From Gammaproteobacteria bacterium (GTDB lineage Bacteria > Pseudomonadota > Gammaproteobacteria > Pseudomonadales > Azotimanducaceae), in contig SYFY01000192.1 of assembly GCA_005799745.1 (NCBI GenBank), positions 1 to 64,000 on the forward strand: DNA of 64,000 nt, read 5' to 3'. Below, one piece after another: positions 48,516 to 58,342 of the stretch (the stretch's first letter is position 1; each line of letters begins with the position of its first letter). The notes under the pieces were generated by a model. That model saw only the letters and a list, made by a program, of their open reading frames with translations, searched no databases and was not told the DNA's origin. The position numbers were made by a program, and so were the translations under genes.

Positions 48516-49921
48516 ACCGCATCCTCGTGGGCTGTCACCTGCTCTTCTCGGACGAAGAACAACATGAAAAAGCCGATGGTCAACAGGATCAGGAGTGAGG
48601 AATAACCCGCACGCTGACTTTCAAACGCCCGCGTGAACACACCGACGAGAAATGGTGCGAGGAAGGCGGTTGCCGTTCCCGACAACGCATAGAGCCCGAA
48701 GAACTGGGTCATCATCGACGGCGGTGCAATCCTCGCCATCATCGTTCGTGACGCCGCGAAACCCACAGTGATGAACATGGCGAAAAACTGGTTGTTGATG
48801 AAAAACACGAGTTCCGGAAGGGTTGCGAAGAAAGGTGAGTCCCATACCGGCCCCGTGTTCACGAGGGGCATGAACAGAATGGAATCCGGCCGAATCGTCA
48901 CCGCAAATGCGAGTAAGGCTGCTGTACCACCAATCGCCAGTAACAAGGTTTTGCGTGAACCCAGCAGATCGTCCAACCAACCGCCGATCACGGCGCCAAT
49001 CGCCGCCGAGAATGACGAGATAATGCCGAAGATCAACATCGTCGTGGTGTCCCAACCAAACGTTCCTGCTGCGAAGACACCGCCGAAGATCAGAACACCG
49101 ACCATGCCGTCGTTGAAAAGCATGCGTGAGATTAGATACAGCGCGACGTTGCGATAGTGTTTGAGTCGGCGCAGCGTCGACACCACCGCACCCAGACCTT
49201 CGCGAACCGCAGAGCCAATGGAACCACTGGCATTTTTGCCATCGGGTGTGAACAACAAGAGCGGCAGTGTGAAGAGCAACATCCACATCGCCGAGAGTGG
49301 CGCGACGATGCGGTCATCCTCGGAGGCGCCTTGATCTATACCGAACAGCGGCTCACTTGGGATGAACGAGAAGTCGCTGTTGCCGGGCCAGGCGAAGGCA
49401 TAGAGCACCAGCACCATCAGCAAGAGCCCGGCAATGTTGCCGTAGGCGAGGGCATATCCGGAGATGGCACCGACCTTGGTGACCGGCGCAATGCTCGGCA
49501 ACATCGCGTTGTGAAAAACTGCCGAGTATTCGAAGGCGATGCTGACGATCACCATCAGCACCAGCGTCATGGTGACACCGATGCCTTCGCCACCGGGCAG
49601 TGACCACCACAAGAGATAAGCGGCTGGAACCATGATGCCAACGAAGGTGGCGATCCAGGGTTTGCGGCGTCCACGTCGATCGGCAATCGCACCGAGGAAA
49701 GGAGCCGTGATCGCGATAATGAAACCCGAAATTGTATTGGTGAACCCGAGCATGCTCTGACCCTCCACCGGGTTCGGAGCAACTGTGGTCGTGAAGTACG
49801 GAGCGAAGATGTAGATAGTCACCAGAATGACGTAGGGGTTGCGCGCCCATTCAAACAACGCCCAGCTGTGATAGCCCAATGGTCCCGCGGCACGATCGCC
49901 CGTGAGTGATAAGGCATGCAC
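48512..49921 (-). CDS. MFS transporter (UMF1-like)
   Basis: SWALFEWARNPYVILVTIYIFAPYF; APFLGAIADRRGRRKPW. Confidence 0.87.
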   Translation of the reverse strand: MHALSLTGDRAAGPLGYHSWALFEWARNPYVILVTIYIFAPYFTTTVAPNPVEGQSMLGFTNTISGFIIAITAPFLGAIADRRGRRKPWIATFVGIMVPAAYLLWWSLPGGEGIGVTMTLVLMVIVSIAFEYSAVFHNAMLPSIAPVTKVGAISGYALAYGNIAGLLLMVLVLYAFAWPGNSDFSFIPSEPLFGIDQGASEDDRIVAPLSAMWMLLFTLPLLLFTPDGKNASGSIGSAVREGLGAVVSTLRRLKHYRNVALYLISRMLFNDGMVGVLIFGGVFAAGTFGWDTTTMLIFGIISSFSAAIGAVIGGWLDDLLGSRKTLLLAIGGTAALLAFAVTIRPDSILFMPLVNTGPVWDSPFFATLPELVFFINNQFFAMFITVGFAASRTMMARIAPPSMMTQFFGLYALSGTATAFLAPFLVGVFTRAFESQRAGYSSLLILLTIGFFMLFFVREEQVTAHEDAV

Positions 49922-50054
49922 TGTGGAACCCGACCTTGATTGGTGAACAAGCCGGCGATTGTGGGGGCAAAGGGTATGAGGTTAATAGGGGTAGCATGCG
50001 TACAACGATGCGTTGCAGTGATACGCTCTTCCCCGTTCTGGTGGGAGGAACAAT

Positions 50055-51497
50055 ATGGTGAGTGAAACACCTGGCGGCAGTGTGGTGCTGGCCGGTGGTC
50101 GAAGTGCATCGGAGATTTTGTATGGTGCGCTGGACGACGCCGTTCGCACTTGTGCGACGCCATCCAAGTCGTTTTCGCTTCCCAATAAAGGACAAGTATT
50201 TAAGCGCGCCTATCCCGACATCCTTCCTGTATTCGAAGCTGCGCGACTTGGGAGTACTCAGCGTCTGGAAATGGCGCGACACATCGTCGATACGTTGCGA
50301 CGCGAGCTGGTGTGGCAATGGGGTAGCGAGGCGATGCCTGTCGCAGGCGTGCTGCGAGATGCCGCCGAACCCCTCGCACTTGAAGTGAAGGATTTTGGTG
50401 CAGGGCAGGGGTGGACGCCTGAGCTGACTGATCGAGGTACGATCTGGAAAGCTGACTCACTGGCACTTGTCGGTGAAGTACTTTGCGGCCGCCAAGTGAT
50501 TACAAGCGCCGCCGCAGAGGCGCTTGCATGGATCAGCAAGCACTTGTTGGAACAAGGCCGCGTTCACCTCGGTGGTCGGCGAATCGCGATGCTTGGTGCG
50601 GGTGCGGAGATGGCGCCGACACGCGCGTGGCTTCAGGCAGGAGCGGACGTATTGTGGCTTGATGCCGCACCACCACCTCAAGCGTGGTTTGATTCGGGTG
50701 ACTTGAAAGGGCGCTTGTACACTCCATCTCTTCCGGTGGATCTCCTGTCGCGTCCGCAGGAAGTACTCGCCACCTTGTTGGCCTTCAGCAACGGTGAGCC
50801 ACTCGATCTCGGACTCTACGCTTATGCACCTGGGAAAGCACGGGAGATCAGACTTACTGCGGTGATGAATGCTCTTGTTGAAGCCATGCCATGTGATCTT
50901 GTCCGGAGTGTCACGCTGCTCGTATCTCCGACCACGCCGACAGCAATCGGAGAAGATGACGTAGCTACGATGCAAACAAGACGACACACGCGGCCGGCTT
51001 GGGAGACGATTCTTTCTGGCCTTGGGCTCTTGTCCCGACAAAATGGCTGCGTGGAAACCTCGAGCGGTGCTGTAAGCCGGACGGTCATCGGCATTCAAGG
51101 TGCGAGTTATCAGGCGGCACAGTACGTTGGTAAAATACTGACGGCGGAATGTTGGTACCAGGACAGCATCGCTTCGGGAGAAAGTGGTCCTCGCATCTCT
51201 GCCAACACCGCAGCCATTACACGGACTCGCTCGTTGGAGCATCCTGTGTTTACCGCAGCCTTTGCAGGAGCGTCAGCATTCGGTGTGGAGACGCTAGAGC
51301 CTGAGCAATCGCGTTGTCTGAACGGGCTTCTCGCATTGCACGACTGGTTTCATCCGGAACCTCCGGTGCCAGGTCGAATCCGCGTGCATGGTGGAATTCA
51401 CACGTTGCCTTATCCGTTGGAGTCTGCGCTTCAGGTGGCCGCGGCGATTGGATTTGCGAGACGACCCAAGCTATTTCGTGGTCTTCTGAGTCGGTGA
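50055..51497 (+). CDS. Large protein of unknown family with Rossmann-like glycine motif
   Basis: Internal GGRRIAMLGAGAEMAPTRAWLQAGADVLWLDAAPP resembles a nucleotide-binding beta-alpha-beta; no other motif recognised. Confidence 0.6.
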   Translation: MVSETPGGSVVLAGGRSASEILYGALDDAVRTCATPSKSFSLPNKGQVFKRAYPDILPVFEAARLGSTQRLEMARHIVDTLRRELVWQWGSEAMPVAGVLRDAAEPLALEVKDFGAGQGWTPELTDRGTIWKADSLALVGEVLCGRQVITSAAAEALAWISKHLLEQGRVHLGGRRIAMLGAGAEMAPTRAWLQAGADVLWLDAAPPPQAWFDSGDLKGRLYTPSLPVDLLSRPQEVLATLLAFSNGEPLDLGLYAYAPGKAREIRLTAVMNALVEAMPCDLVRSVTLLVSPTTPTAIGEDDVATMQTRRHTRPAWETILSGLGLLSRQNGCVETSSGAVSRTVIGIQGASYQAAQYVGKILTAECWYQDSIASGESGPRISANTAAITRTRSLEHPVFTAAFAGASAFGVETLEPEQSRCLNGLLALHDWFHPEPPVPGRIRVHGGIHTLPYPLESALQVAAAIGFARRPKLFRGLLSR

Positions 51498-51539
51498 TAT
51501 CGTGCGGGTAAGGTTGGAATTGCAGTTACTTGAGGGGAA

Positions 51540-53867
51540 ATGACGGTGCAAGCGCTGCAAGGTGTTCGAGTACTGGATCTCACGATTGGACCTGTCGGTG
51601 GCATGGTCATGACTGTGTTCGCAGACTTCGGTGCTGAAGTTCTACGGCTCAAGCGTGGTGATCGTTTTGAGCAACTGCCCGCAGCACCGATGTGGCGGCG
51701 AGGCACTGCAGCGACTCAGCTCGATGTGCAACAAGACCGCACACGCTTCCACGCGCTCTGCGCGGCAGCAGATGTGTTGGTGATTAATTGGCGCCCTGCG
51801 ACACGTAGCGCTGCTGGTATAGACGTCCAGACACTTCGACAGAAGTTCCCGCACCTTGTGATCTGTTCGATTACGTCATTTGGTGCGGAAGATCCACGTT
51901 CGAACTTGCCGGGTTATGAACATGTGGTCGCTGCAGCCATTGGTCGTATGTTGTGTTTTACCGGTTGTCCAGATCGTGACGGCCCTGCATTTTCTGCACT
52001 GCAGGTCGGGGTGCATGCCTGCACACAGTCGGTGATCAGTGGTGTGCTGGCTGCGTTGGTAGCACGTTCGCAACAGGGCCAGGGTTCACTGGTCGAAACC
52101 AGCATGCTGCAGGGTTTTCTGGCTTTTGAACAAGGCGCAATGCTGGGTGAGCAGTTCCGTGCGCGCTTGGGTGATGTGGTTGATGGTGTTGCTGGCTCGG
52201 CGGCCCAGGCAGGCATACCCACGCTTCACTACCTGCCGACACAAGCTGGCGACGGTCGATGGGTGCAACTCGGCAATCTCCTACCACACCTGTTCGATAA
52301 TTTCCTCGTTGCCACGGAACTCGTCGATATCCTCGCGGACCCCGATTACGACACCACGCAGATGAATCTGCCGGAAGAAAAACGTGAGCGCTTCCGTGAC
52401 CTCATGTTCCGTCGCATGCAGGAGAAAAGTGCAGCCGAGTGGATGGACGTCTTCATCGACAACGGCAGTGTGGTAGCCGGGCTTGTGCAGACCACACAGG
52501 ATGCCCTTCGCGACGTTGACATGTTGGCCAACGGGCACGTCATTGATCTGGGCGGGAGTATTCAGCTGGGTCCTCTCGCTAAGTTGTCTGAGACGCCGGC
52601 ATCACCCCGTTTCGGAGTCGCGGATGGAGAGGCGCTTAGTCTTGAGTGGGCGAGCTCGCCACGTCCAACGACCCCATTTCGTGCGAACACCCACTTACCG
52701 CTTCAGGGAGTGCGGGTGGTTGAAATCGCAACGATCATCGCCGCGCCGTTTGGTGCTTCATTGCTAGCGGAACTTGGCGCCGATGTCATCAAGGTTGAAC
52801 CCATCGGTGGTGATCCTTATCGCGGGCTCGCTGCAGGCGTCGGTGCTTGTCGCGTCAATCTCGGTAAACGCAGCATTCGTGTAGATCTGAAAAGCCGCGA
52901 AGGGCAGTCGGTGGTGAGTGATCTGCTGCGCGATACAGATGTGTTGATCCATAACTTTCGGCCCGGTGTTCCCGAAAAACTCGGTATCGATTACGCGACC
53001 CTCAGCGCCATCAATCCACGGCTCGTGTATCTGCAGAGCAACGGTTATGGTCCTGAAGGTCCGGGTGCACATCGACCGAGTACCCATCCGATTCCGGGAG
53101 CAGGGATGGGTGGTGTGCATTTACAGATGGGCGGGGAATTGCCGTCGCAACTGCTTGATCTCGACCAGCTGCGGGTATGGTCACGCCGATTGATGCGCGC
53201 CAATGAAGTGAATCCCGATCCGAATACGGCGCTTGTGATCGCCTCGTCTGCCTTGCTGGGCTTGGCAGCACGTGAACGTACCGGACAGGGGCAAGTGGTG
53301 TTTGTGGACATGTTCGGTGCCAACGCCTGGGCGAATGCTGACGATTTCATTTCGTATCCCGGCAAAGTCGACCGTGCCTACCCCGACGAAGGCCAACACG
53401 GGCTTTCTTCGGTCTATCGGCTCTACCGTTGTGCGGGTGACAGCTGGGTCTTTCTGGCGCTGGGGACAGCAGCTGATCATTCCTGCGCAAGTGAGGTGTT
53501 TGAGGCTGCAGGTGTGGGTCGACCTGTTCTCAAACAATCGGGGGCACTTGAGGTCGCCTTCGCTCAACGATCAGCAGCAGAGTGGGAGTCCCGCTTTTTT
53601 GTCGCTGGTCTCGCCTGTGTACGTGCCGACAAGGCGATGCCCAAATTCTTCTGGCGATTACCCGAACAAGCGGCGTTCCGCACATCGAGCCAATACGCGG
53701 AGTGGGGTGGATTTGTGCGCCCGGGTTCACTGTGTCGGTTCGACCGGTTGCCACAGGCTGAGTTGAATCCACCGCTGGCCGGCGAACACTCGCGGACGCT
53801 TTTGGTTCTGATCGGACGGTCGGATGCTGAGATTGATTCACTCCTCGCTGCCGGTGTGGTCGCCTGA
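51540..53867 (+). CDS. Tandem-domain CaiB/BaiF (family III) CoA-transferase
   Basis: Two CaiB/BaiF N-terminal signatures: LQGVRVLDLTIGPVGGMVMTVFADFGAEVLRLKR and LQGVRVVEIATIIAAPFGASLLAELGADVIKVEPIGGDPYR. Confidence 0.88.
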   Translation: MTVQALQGVRVLDLTIGPVGGMVMTVFADFGAEVLRLKRGDRFEQLPAAPMWRRGTAATQLDVQQDRTRFHALCAAADVLVINWRPATRSAAGIDVQTLRQKFPHLVICSITSFGAEDPRSNLPGYEHVVAAAIGRMLCFTGCPDRDGPAFSALQVGVHACTQSVISGVLAALVARSQQGQGSLVETSMLQGFLAFEQGAMLGEQFRARLGDVVDGVAGSAAQAGIPTLHYLPTQAGDGRWVQLGNLLPHLFDNFLVATELVDILADPDYDTTQMNLPEEKRERFRDLMFRRMQEKSAAEWMDVFIDNGSVVAGLVQTTQDALRDVDMLANGHVIDLGGSIQLGPLAKLSETPASPRFGVADGEALSLEWASSPRPTTPFRANTHLPLQGVRVVEIATIIAAPFGASLLAELGADVIKVEPIGGDPYRGLAAGVGACRVNLGKRSIRVDLKSREGQSVVSDLLRDTDVLIHNFRPGVPEKLGIDYATLSAINPRLVYLQSNGYGPEGPGAHRPSTHPIPGAGMGGVHLQMGGELPSQLLDLDQLRVWSRRLMRANEVNPDPNTALVIASSALLGLAARERTGQGQVVFVDMFGANAWANADDFISYPGKVDRAYPDEGQHGLSSVYRLYRCAGDSWVFLALGTAADHSCASEVFEAAGVGRPVLKQSGALEVAFAQRSAAEWESRFFVAGLACVRADKAMPKFFWRLPEQAAFRTSSQYAEWGGFVRPGSLCRFDRLPQAELNPPLAGEHSRTLLVLIGRSDAEIDSLLAAGVVA

Positions 53868-53927
53868 GCGTGTAAAAGTGCTCAACGTGCTTCCAGCCGC
53901 TCACCCGTCGAGGTGTAGAATTGGGTC

Positions 53928-54863
53928 ATGAACGCCCAGACCGGCCCCCTACAGAAACCTCGCGATTTCCTCACCCCTCAGGAAATCCGTTCACTACGTG
54001 CGGTTAACCCACTGGCTTCCTGGTGGGCCATTGTGCACTGCTGGGGCGTGATCATCGGTACGTGGGTGGTCGTGACGGTATGGACGAATCCCCTCACGAT
54101 TCTGCTCGGCATCCTGATCATTGGCACGCGACAGTTAGGTCTCGGCGTTTTGAGTCACGACGCTGCGCATTTCACGCTGTTTGGCAACAAAGAGCTCAAC
54201 GATTGGACTGCAGAGTGGTTGATGAACCGGCCGCTGCTCGGCGCGTCGGTACTGAGTTATCGCAAATACCATCTCGGCCATCACAAGTTTACGCAACAAA
54301 CTAACGACCCTGACCTCTATCTTTCGAAACCGTTTCCGATTAACCGCGAGAGTCTGCAACGGAAGATCTTTCGCGACCTGACCGGGCAGACCGGCTTCAA
54401 ACAATACGGCGGTAGTTTCCGTGAAGCGTTTAAGGGCGATACGTTCTCAGAAGCTCTTTTTCGTGGCATGCAAAGGCTTGGCCCAAACATCGCCATTAAT
54501 CTGATATTCCTCACGTCGTTTGCACTGGCCGGTAAGTGGTATCTGTACTTTCTGCTCTGGTGGGCGCCAGCACTGACGTGGAACCGTTTCGTCACGCGCC
54601 TGCGCAACATCGCTGAACACGGAGCAGTGCCGGATAACGATGATCGATTGCGCAATACCCGCACTGTGGTGGCGAACTGGATTGAACGCGCGTTCATCGC
54701 GCCCTACCGGGTCAACTATCACCTTGAACACCATCTCCTTGTCAGCTGCCCGTTCTATCGATTACCCACGATGCACAAGCTGCTGATTGAACGTGGCTTC
54801 GGTGATCGCATGGAAGTCCGCTACGGATATCGGGACATGCTGCGGCAGGTGGTGCGTGCGTGA
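53928..54863 (+). CDS. Membrane fatty acid desaturase
   Basis: Histidine boxes HDAAH, HLGHH, HLEHH. Confidence 0.92.
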   Translation: MNAQTGPLQKPRDFLTPQEIRSLRAVNPLASWWAIVHCWGVIIGTWVVVTVWTNPLTILLGILIIGTRQLGLGVLSHDAAHFTLFGNKELNDWTAEWLMNRPLLGASVLSYRKYHLGHHKFTQQTNDPDLYLSKPFPINRESLQRKIFRDLTGQTGFKQYGGSFREAFKGDTFSEALFRGMQRLGPNIAINLIFLTSFALAGKWYLYFLLWWAPALTWNRFVTRLRNIAEHGAVPDNDDRLRNTRTVVANWIERAFIAPYRVNYHLEHHLLVSCPFYRLPTMHKLLIERGFGDRMEVRYGYRDMLRQVVRA

Positions 54864-54893
54864 GCCCGTTTGTAAATTTCCAGGAGCCATGAC

Positions 54894-55394
54894 ATGCCGC
54901 TGTTAACCGATATCGAACGTGACGCGTTCTTGAATGAGCGAGGTGTGCTTATGCGCATCGCGGTGGTGCGTCCAGATGGTCGTCCACTCGTCACACCCAT
55001 CTGGTTTCTCTACGAAGAAGGTGCCATCTGGTTTACCCCGCGTGGTAAATCGGAGTGGTTTGCCTGTCTAAGGCGTGATCCGCGCGTCGCGCTATGTATC
55101 GATGAACAACCACTGCCGTATCGCAAGGTGCTGGTCGAAGGGAAAGCGGAACTCACTCACGACGTCGGCAACGATGCCGTCTGGCGTGAACGGTACAGAC
55201 GCATCGCAAGGCGCTATGTGGATGATGCAGGTGCGGATGGCTACATCCAGAACACCATCAATCAGCCGCGTGGGCTTTTTTGTGTGAAACTCGCGAACGC
55301 CGATGTGAAGACGTGGCGCATGCCGCTGCCCGGTGAAGATGGCATGGGCATCTGGCACGATCGTTACTACACGCCAGGGACATCCTTCGGATGA
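54894..55394 (+). CDS. Pyridoxamine 5'-phosphate oxidase-fold protein
   Basis: RGVLMRIAVVRPDGRPLVTPIWFLYEEGAIWFTPRGKSEWFACLRRDPRVALCID. Confidence 0.82.
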   Translation: MPLLTDIERDAFLNERGVLMRIAVVRPDGRPLVTPIWFLYEEGAIWFTPRGKSEWFACLRRDPRVALCIDEQPLPYRKVLVEGKAELTHDVGNDAVWRERYRRIARRYVDDAGADGYIQNTINQPRGLFCVKLANADVKTWRMPLPGEDGMGIWHDRYYTPGTSFG

Positions 55395-55902
55395 GCACGC
55401 TCAGCTTGGTTCTGCTCGCCAAGGTGGTGGCATCAGCCCCGGATGGATTTGTCTCCGAACACGTACTCGACATCGAAGCGCCGCCGGCGCAGGTTTACAC
55501 AGCGCTGACAGAAGATGTGGGCTGTTGGTGGGATGCGGATCACTCCTATACTGGTGATGCGCACAACTTCTCCATGGATGCGCGTGCAGGAGGGTGTTTC
55601 TGCGAGGACTTCCCTAATGGCGGCAGCATCGAGCATTTGCGTGTGCTCTATGCTGATCCAGGCAAGTTCCTGCGGATGCAAGGTGGTCTAGGTCCACTGC
55701 AATCCATGCCCGTCAGCGGTGTTATGGATTTTGAATTCACCGCCACCGAAAAGGCACGCGACTCACTTATCGCTACAGCGTGCATGGACCTGTCAGTGCT
55801 GGATTGGAAGGGATGGCTGGGCCTGTGGATGCCGTTCAACTCGGTCAGTTGAAAAGACTGCAAGCCTATGTCGAAGGCGACGACTCCCAACGTGCGCGCT
55901 GA
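55391..55902 (+). pseudogene. SRPBCC/AHSA1-like protein with 1-nt frameshift near 55750
   Basis: Frame 1: DIEAPPAQVYTALTEDVGCWWDADHSYTGD...SGVMDFEFTATEK. The -1 frame then continues GTRLTYRYSVHGPVSAGLEGMAGPVDAVQLGQLKRLQAYVEGDDSQRAR to TGA at 55902. Confidence 0.75.
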
Positions 55903-56380
55903 GGCGCTGTTTCAAAAGCACCCGGGTTGGCGGCCGACGCTGACGGCGTTGTATCAGATTCTGCGAAACTCAGAACTTGAAGAAACGGTTCGCTGGGGTG
56001 TGCCGACGTGGACACATAAGGGCTCAATCGTTGTTTCGCTCGTTGCCTTCAAACCCTACGCAGGTCTTTGGTTTCATCAAGGCGCATTGTTGGATGATCC
56101 ACTCGGTGTTCTGGCGAAGCCGGAAGGCAGCAACATCAAGGCGCAGCGTCAGTGGCGGTTCAAAGCCGAAGATAAATTGAGCGCGCGGAAGGTGAATGAC
56201 TATCTGCGGGGCGCGATCCGTCTTGCAGAGCAAGGCATCAAAGTGGCGCCCGAGAAAGGCCGGCCAGTGGAAATTCCACCCGTCCTGGCTGCGCAGTTTC
56301 GCTTTGATGAAACCCTTAAGGCGTCTTTCGAAGCACTCTCGTTGTCCAAGCGTCGCGAGTATGCAGAGTACGTCGCTTAG
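55868..56380 (+). CDS. YdeI/DUF1801-like protein, C-terminus cut off by in-frame TAG
   Basis: LFQKHPGWRPTLTALYQILRNSELEETVRWGVPTWTHKGSIVV...SLSKRREYAEYVA*; frame continues AKQEETVMRRLEKIIPMIRSSVGLNDKYR to TGA at 56470. Confidence 0.82.
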   Translation: MSKATTPNVRAEALFQKHPGWRPTLTALYQILRNSELEETVRWGVPTWTHKGSIVVSLVAFKPYAGLWFHQGALLDDPLGVLAKPEGSNIKAQRQWRFKAEDKLSARKVNDYLRGAIRLAEQGIKVAPEKGRPVEIPPVLAAQFRFDETLKASFEALSLSKRREYAEYVA

Positions 56381-56496
56381 GCAAAGCAAGAAGAGACGGT
56401 GATGCGACGGCTGGAAAAGATTATTCCCATGATTCGCTCAAGCGTGGGGTTGAACGACAAGTACCGTTGATCCATGGTCGCACCGTCTAGTCGGAA

Positions 56497-57141
56497 TCAG
56501 CGCACCACTGCCCAAACCGCATACAGCGGATCTCCACCTGCGCCCTGAGGCGTACGTAGTTGTATCAGCGGCTGGTGATACCCCCCCGCATACTCAAAGT
56601 ACTGTCCGACCACCGCACAACGCTGCTCTTCACTGATCATCAGCCACCCACGAATGACCTTCGTTGGGAAACACCGGTTGGAAAACGTACACACAACCAC
56701 GCCGCCCGGACGAACGATTCGGGCAGCGTCGCGTAACACATCAATCGGTCGGACGAGGTAGTCGATGGATACACAACAGGTGGCGGCATCGAAGGACTTG
56801 TCAGGAAATGGAAACACCGGATCGACGTTCAGATCGTGAACGGTGAACTCATCCGCTTGTTCGTTGGCGGCGAGTTCCCGTTGATTCATGCCGAGCGCCA
56901 CCAGTTCTTTGGGTGGGGTGGTGAAGTGAGAAATCCACGACGACATGAAGTCGAGCACCCGTTTGGCAGGACCTTCCCCATCGATTCCGAGTTCACGATA
57001 CAGCGCGCGTACGGCTTGGATCGCACTGGCATCGATGTGTGTGACGAAACGGTCGTAGACGTAGAAGGCTGGGTCCGGAGACTCGTCGGAGCGACTGAAA
57101 AATCCTGCCGGGAAGTGGTCGTAGGGGTCGAGCGGATCCAT
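56497..57141 (-). CDS. SAM-dependent methyltransferase (class I)
   Basis: KRVLDFMSSWISH, FTVHDLNVDPVFPFPDKSFDAATCCVSIDYLVRPIDVLRDAARIVRPGGVVVCTFSNRCF; start MDPLD. Confidence 0.82.
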   Translation of the reverse strand: MDPLDPYDHFPAGFFSRSDESPDPAFYVYDRFVTHIDASAIQAVRALYRELGIDGEGPAKRVLDFMSSWISHFTTPPKELVALGMNQRELAANEQADEFTVHDLNVDPVFPFPDKSFDAATCCVSIDYLVRPIDVLRDAARIVRPGGVVVCTFSNRCFPTKVIRGWLMISEEQRCAVVGQYFEYAGGYHQPLIQLRTPQGAGGDPLYAVWAVVR

Positions 57142-57160
57142 GGCCTTCCTCGAGGTCGCG

Positions 57161-58342
57161 TTAGATGAAGAGGTTTTCAAATGTCCGAGGTTCGTTGCTC
57201 CCTCGCGCCTCTTTCAACAGCCGCGCAAGAATGGGTACACCAGCTGCGATTTGCTCGCGTGTGAGGTGACCGAAAGCGAGACGCAGATATGGTGCGTTTA
57301 CTGCTTTGTAGTGGAACGACGTACCGGTAATGTAGTTCACGCCAGCGGCCTGAGTTGTCTTCCAGAGCTTCCCCCGATCCACATCGTCAGGGAAGCGCAC
57401 CCAGATAAAGAGACCACCGACGGGATTCGACCATACGCAGATGTCATCGAGGTGTTCTTTGAGCATCGCGACCGTTAGATCGCGTTTGTCTTTGAGCACG
57501 GGATTGGCCACGGCTGCGTGACTGGCGATGCCATCGCGATAAAACTCCGCCACGACAGCAGCGGCAAAGGTATTGCTCCCCGCATCAAAACGTCGTGCCA
57601 GTATTTTTTCCAGCATCGGAGGCCGGGCGAGGATGTAACCGAGGCGCATGCCTGGCGCGAGAATCTTGGACAACGAACACATGTAGATGTGGTTCGGATC
57701 GCCATCGAGTGCATAGATCGCCGGTTCGATAGGGCCGTCGTAGTGCACATCGCCATAACAGTTGTCTTCGACGATAGGCACACCAAATCGCCGTGCGAGA
57801 TTGATCATTTCCAGGCGGCGAGCCTTCGGCATCACAAAGCCAGTCGGATTCTGGTAGGTGCTGATGGCGTAGATGAATCGCGGCAGGCGATTTTCATTTT
57901 GCAGGCGTTTGAGCTCATCTTCGAGATGATCGATACGCATCCCACCTTCATCGAGCTTGATACCAACCATGTCGTATTTAAGTCCGCGATAGGCAGACAG
58001 GGTGCCCGGATAACAGAACTCTTCGACGATGACAGTATCGCCGTGATTGACCTGTAGTGCTTCAGCGGTGAGGGTGACGGCCTGCATGGAACCGTTGCAG
58101 AGAATGAGATGTGCAGGGTCAACGGGCACGCCTTCACGTTCACTCTCACGACGTGCCATGGCCTTGCGTAGCCCTTCGTGGCCGAGATTTCCGGGGTATT
58201 TCGTGAGTTCGAGCCCTTCGCGGTCGAGCACCCGCGATACAGCGTTTTTTAGTGCTTCTTTCGGAAAGGTTTCAGGGTCAGAACGGCCGGAGCCGAAGTC
58301 GTAGAGGATCTCAGGCATGTTGTCCTGCCGGTTTGTGGTCAA
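57161..58342 (-). CDS. PLP-dependent aminotransferase (2-aminoadipate / MocR-like fold)
   Basis: YPGNLGHEGLRKAMARR, STYQNPTGFVMPKARRLEMI, MCSLSKILAPGMRLGYILA. Confidence 0.9.
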   Translation of the reverse strand: MTTNRQDNMPEILYDFGSGRSDPETFPKEALKNAVSRVLDREGLELTKYPGNLGHEGLRKAMARRESEREGVPVDPAHLILCNGSMQAVTLTAEALQVNHGDTVIVEEFCYPGTLSAYRGLKYDMVGIKLDEGGMRIDHLEDELKRLQNENRLPRFIYAISTYQNPTGFVMPKARRLEMINLARRFGVPIVEDNCYGDVHYDGPIEPAIYALDGDPNHIYMCSLSKILAPGMRLGYILARPPMLEKILARRFDAGSNTFAAAVVAEFYRDGIASHAAVANPVLKDKRDLTVAMLKEHLDDICVWSNPVGGLFIWVRFPDDVDRGKLWKTTQAAGVNYITGTSFHYKAVNAPYLRLAFGHLTREQIAAGVPILARLLKEARGSNEPRTFENLFI

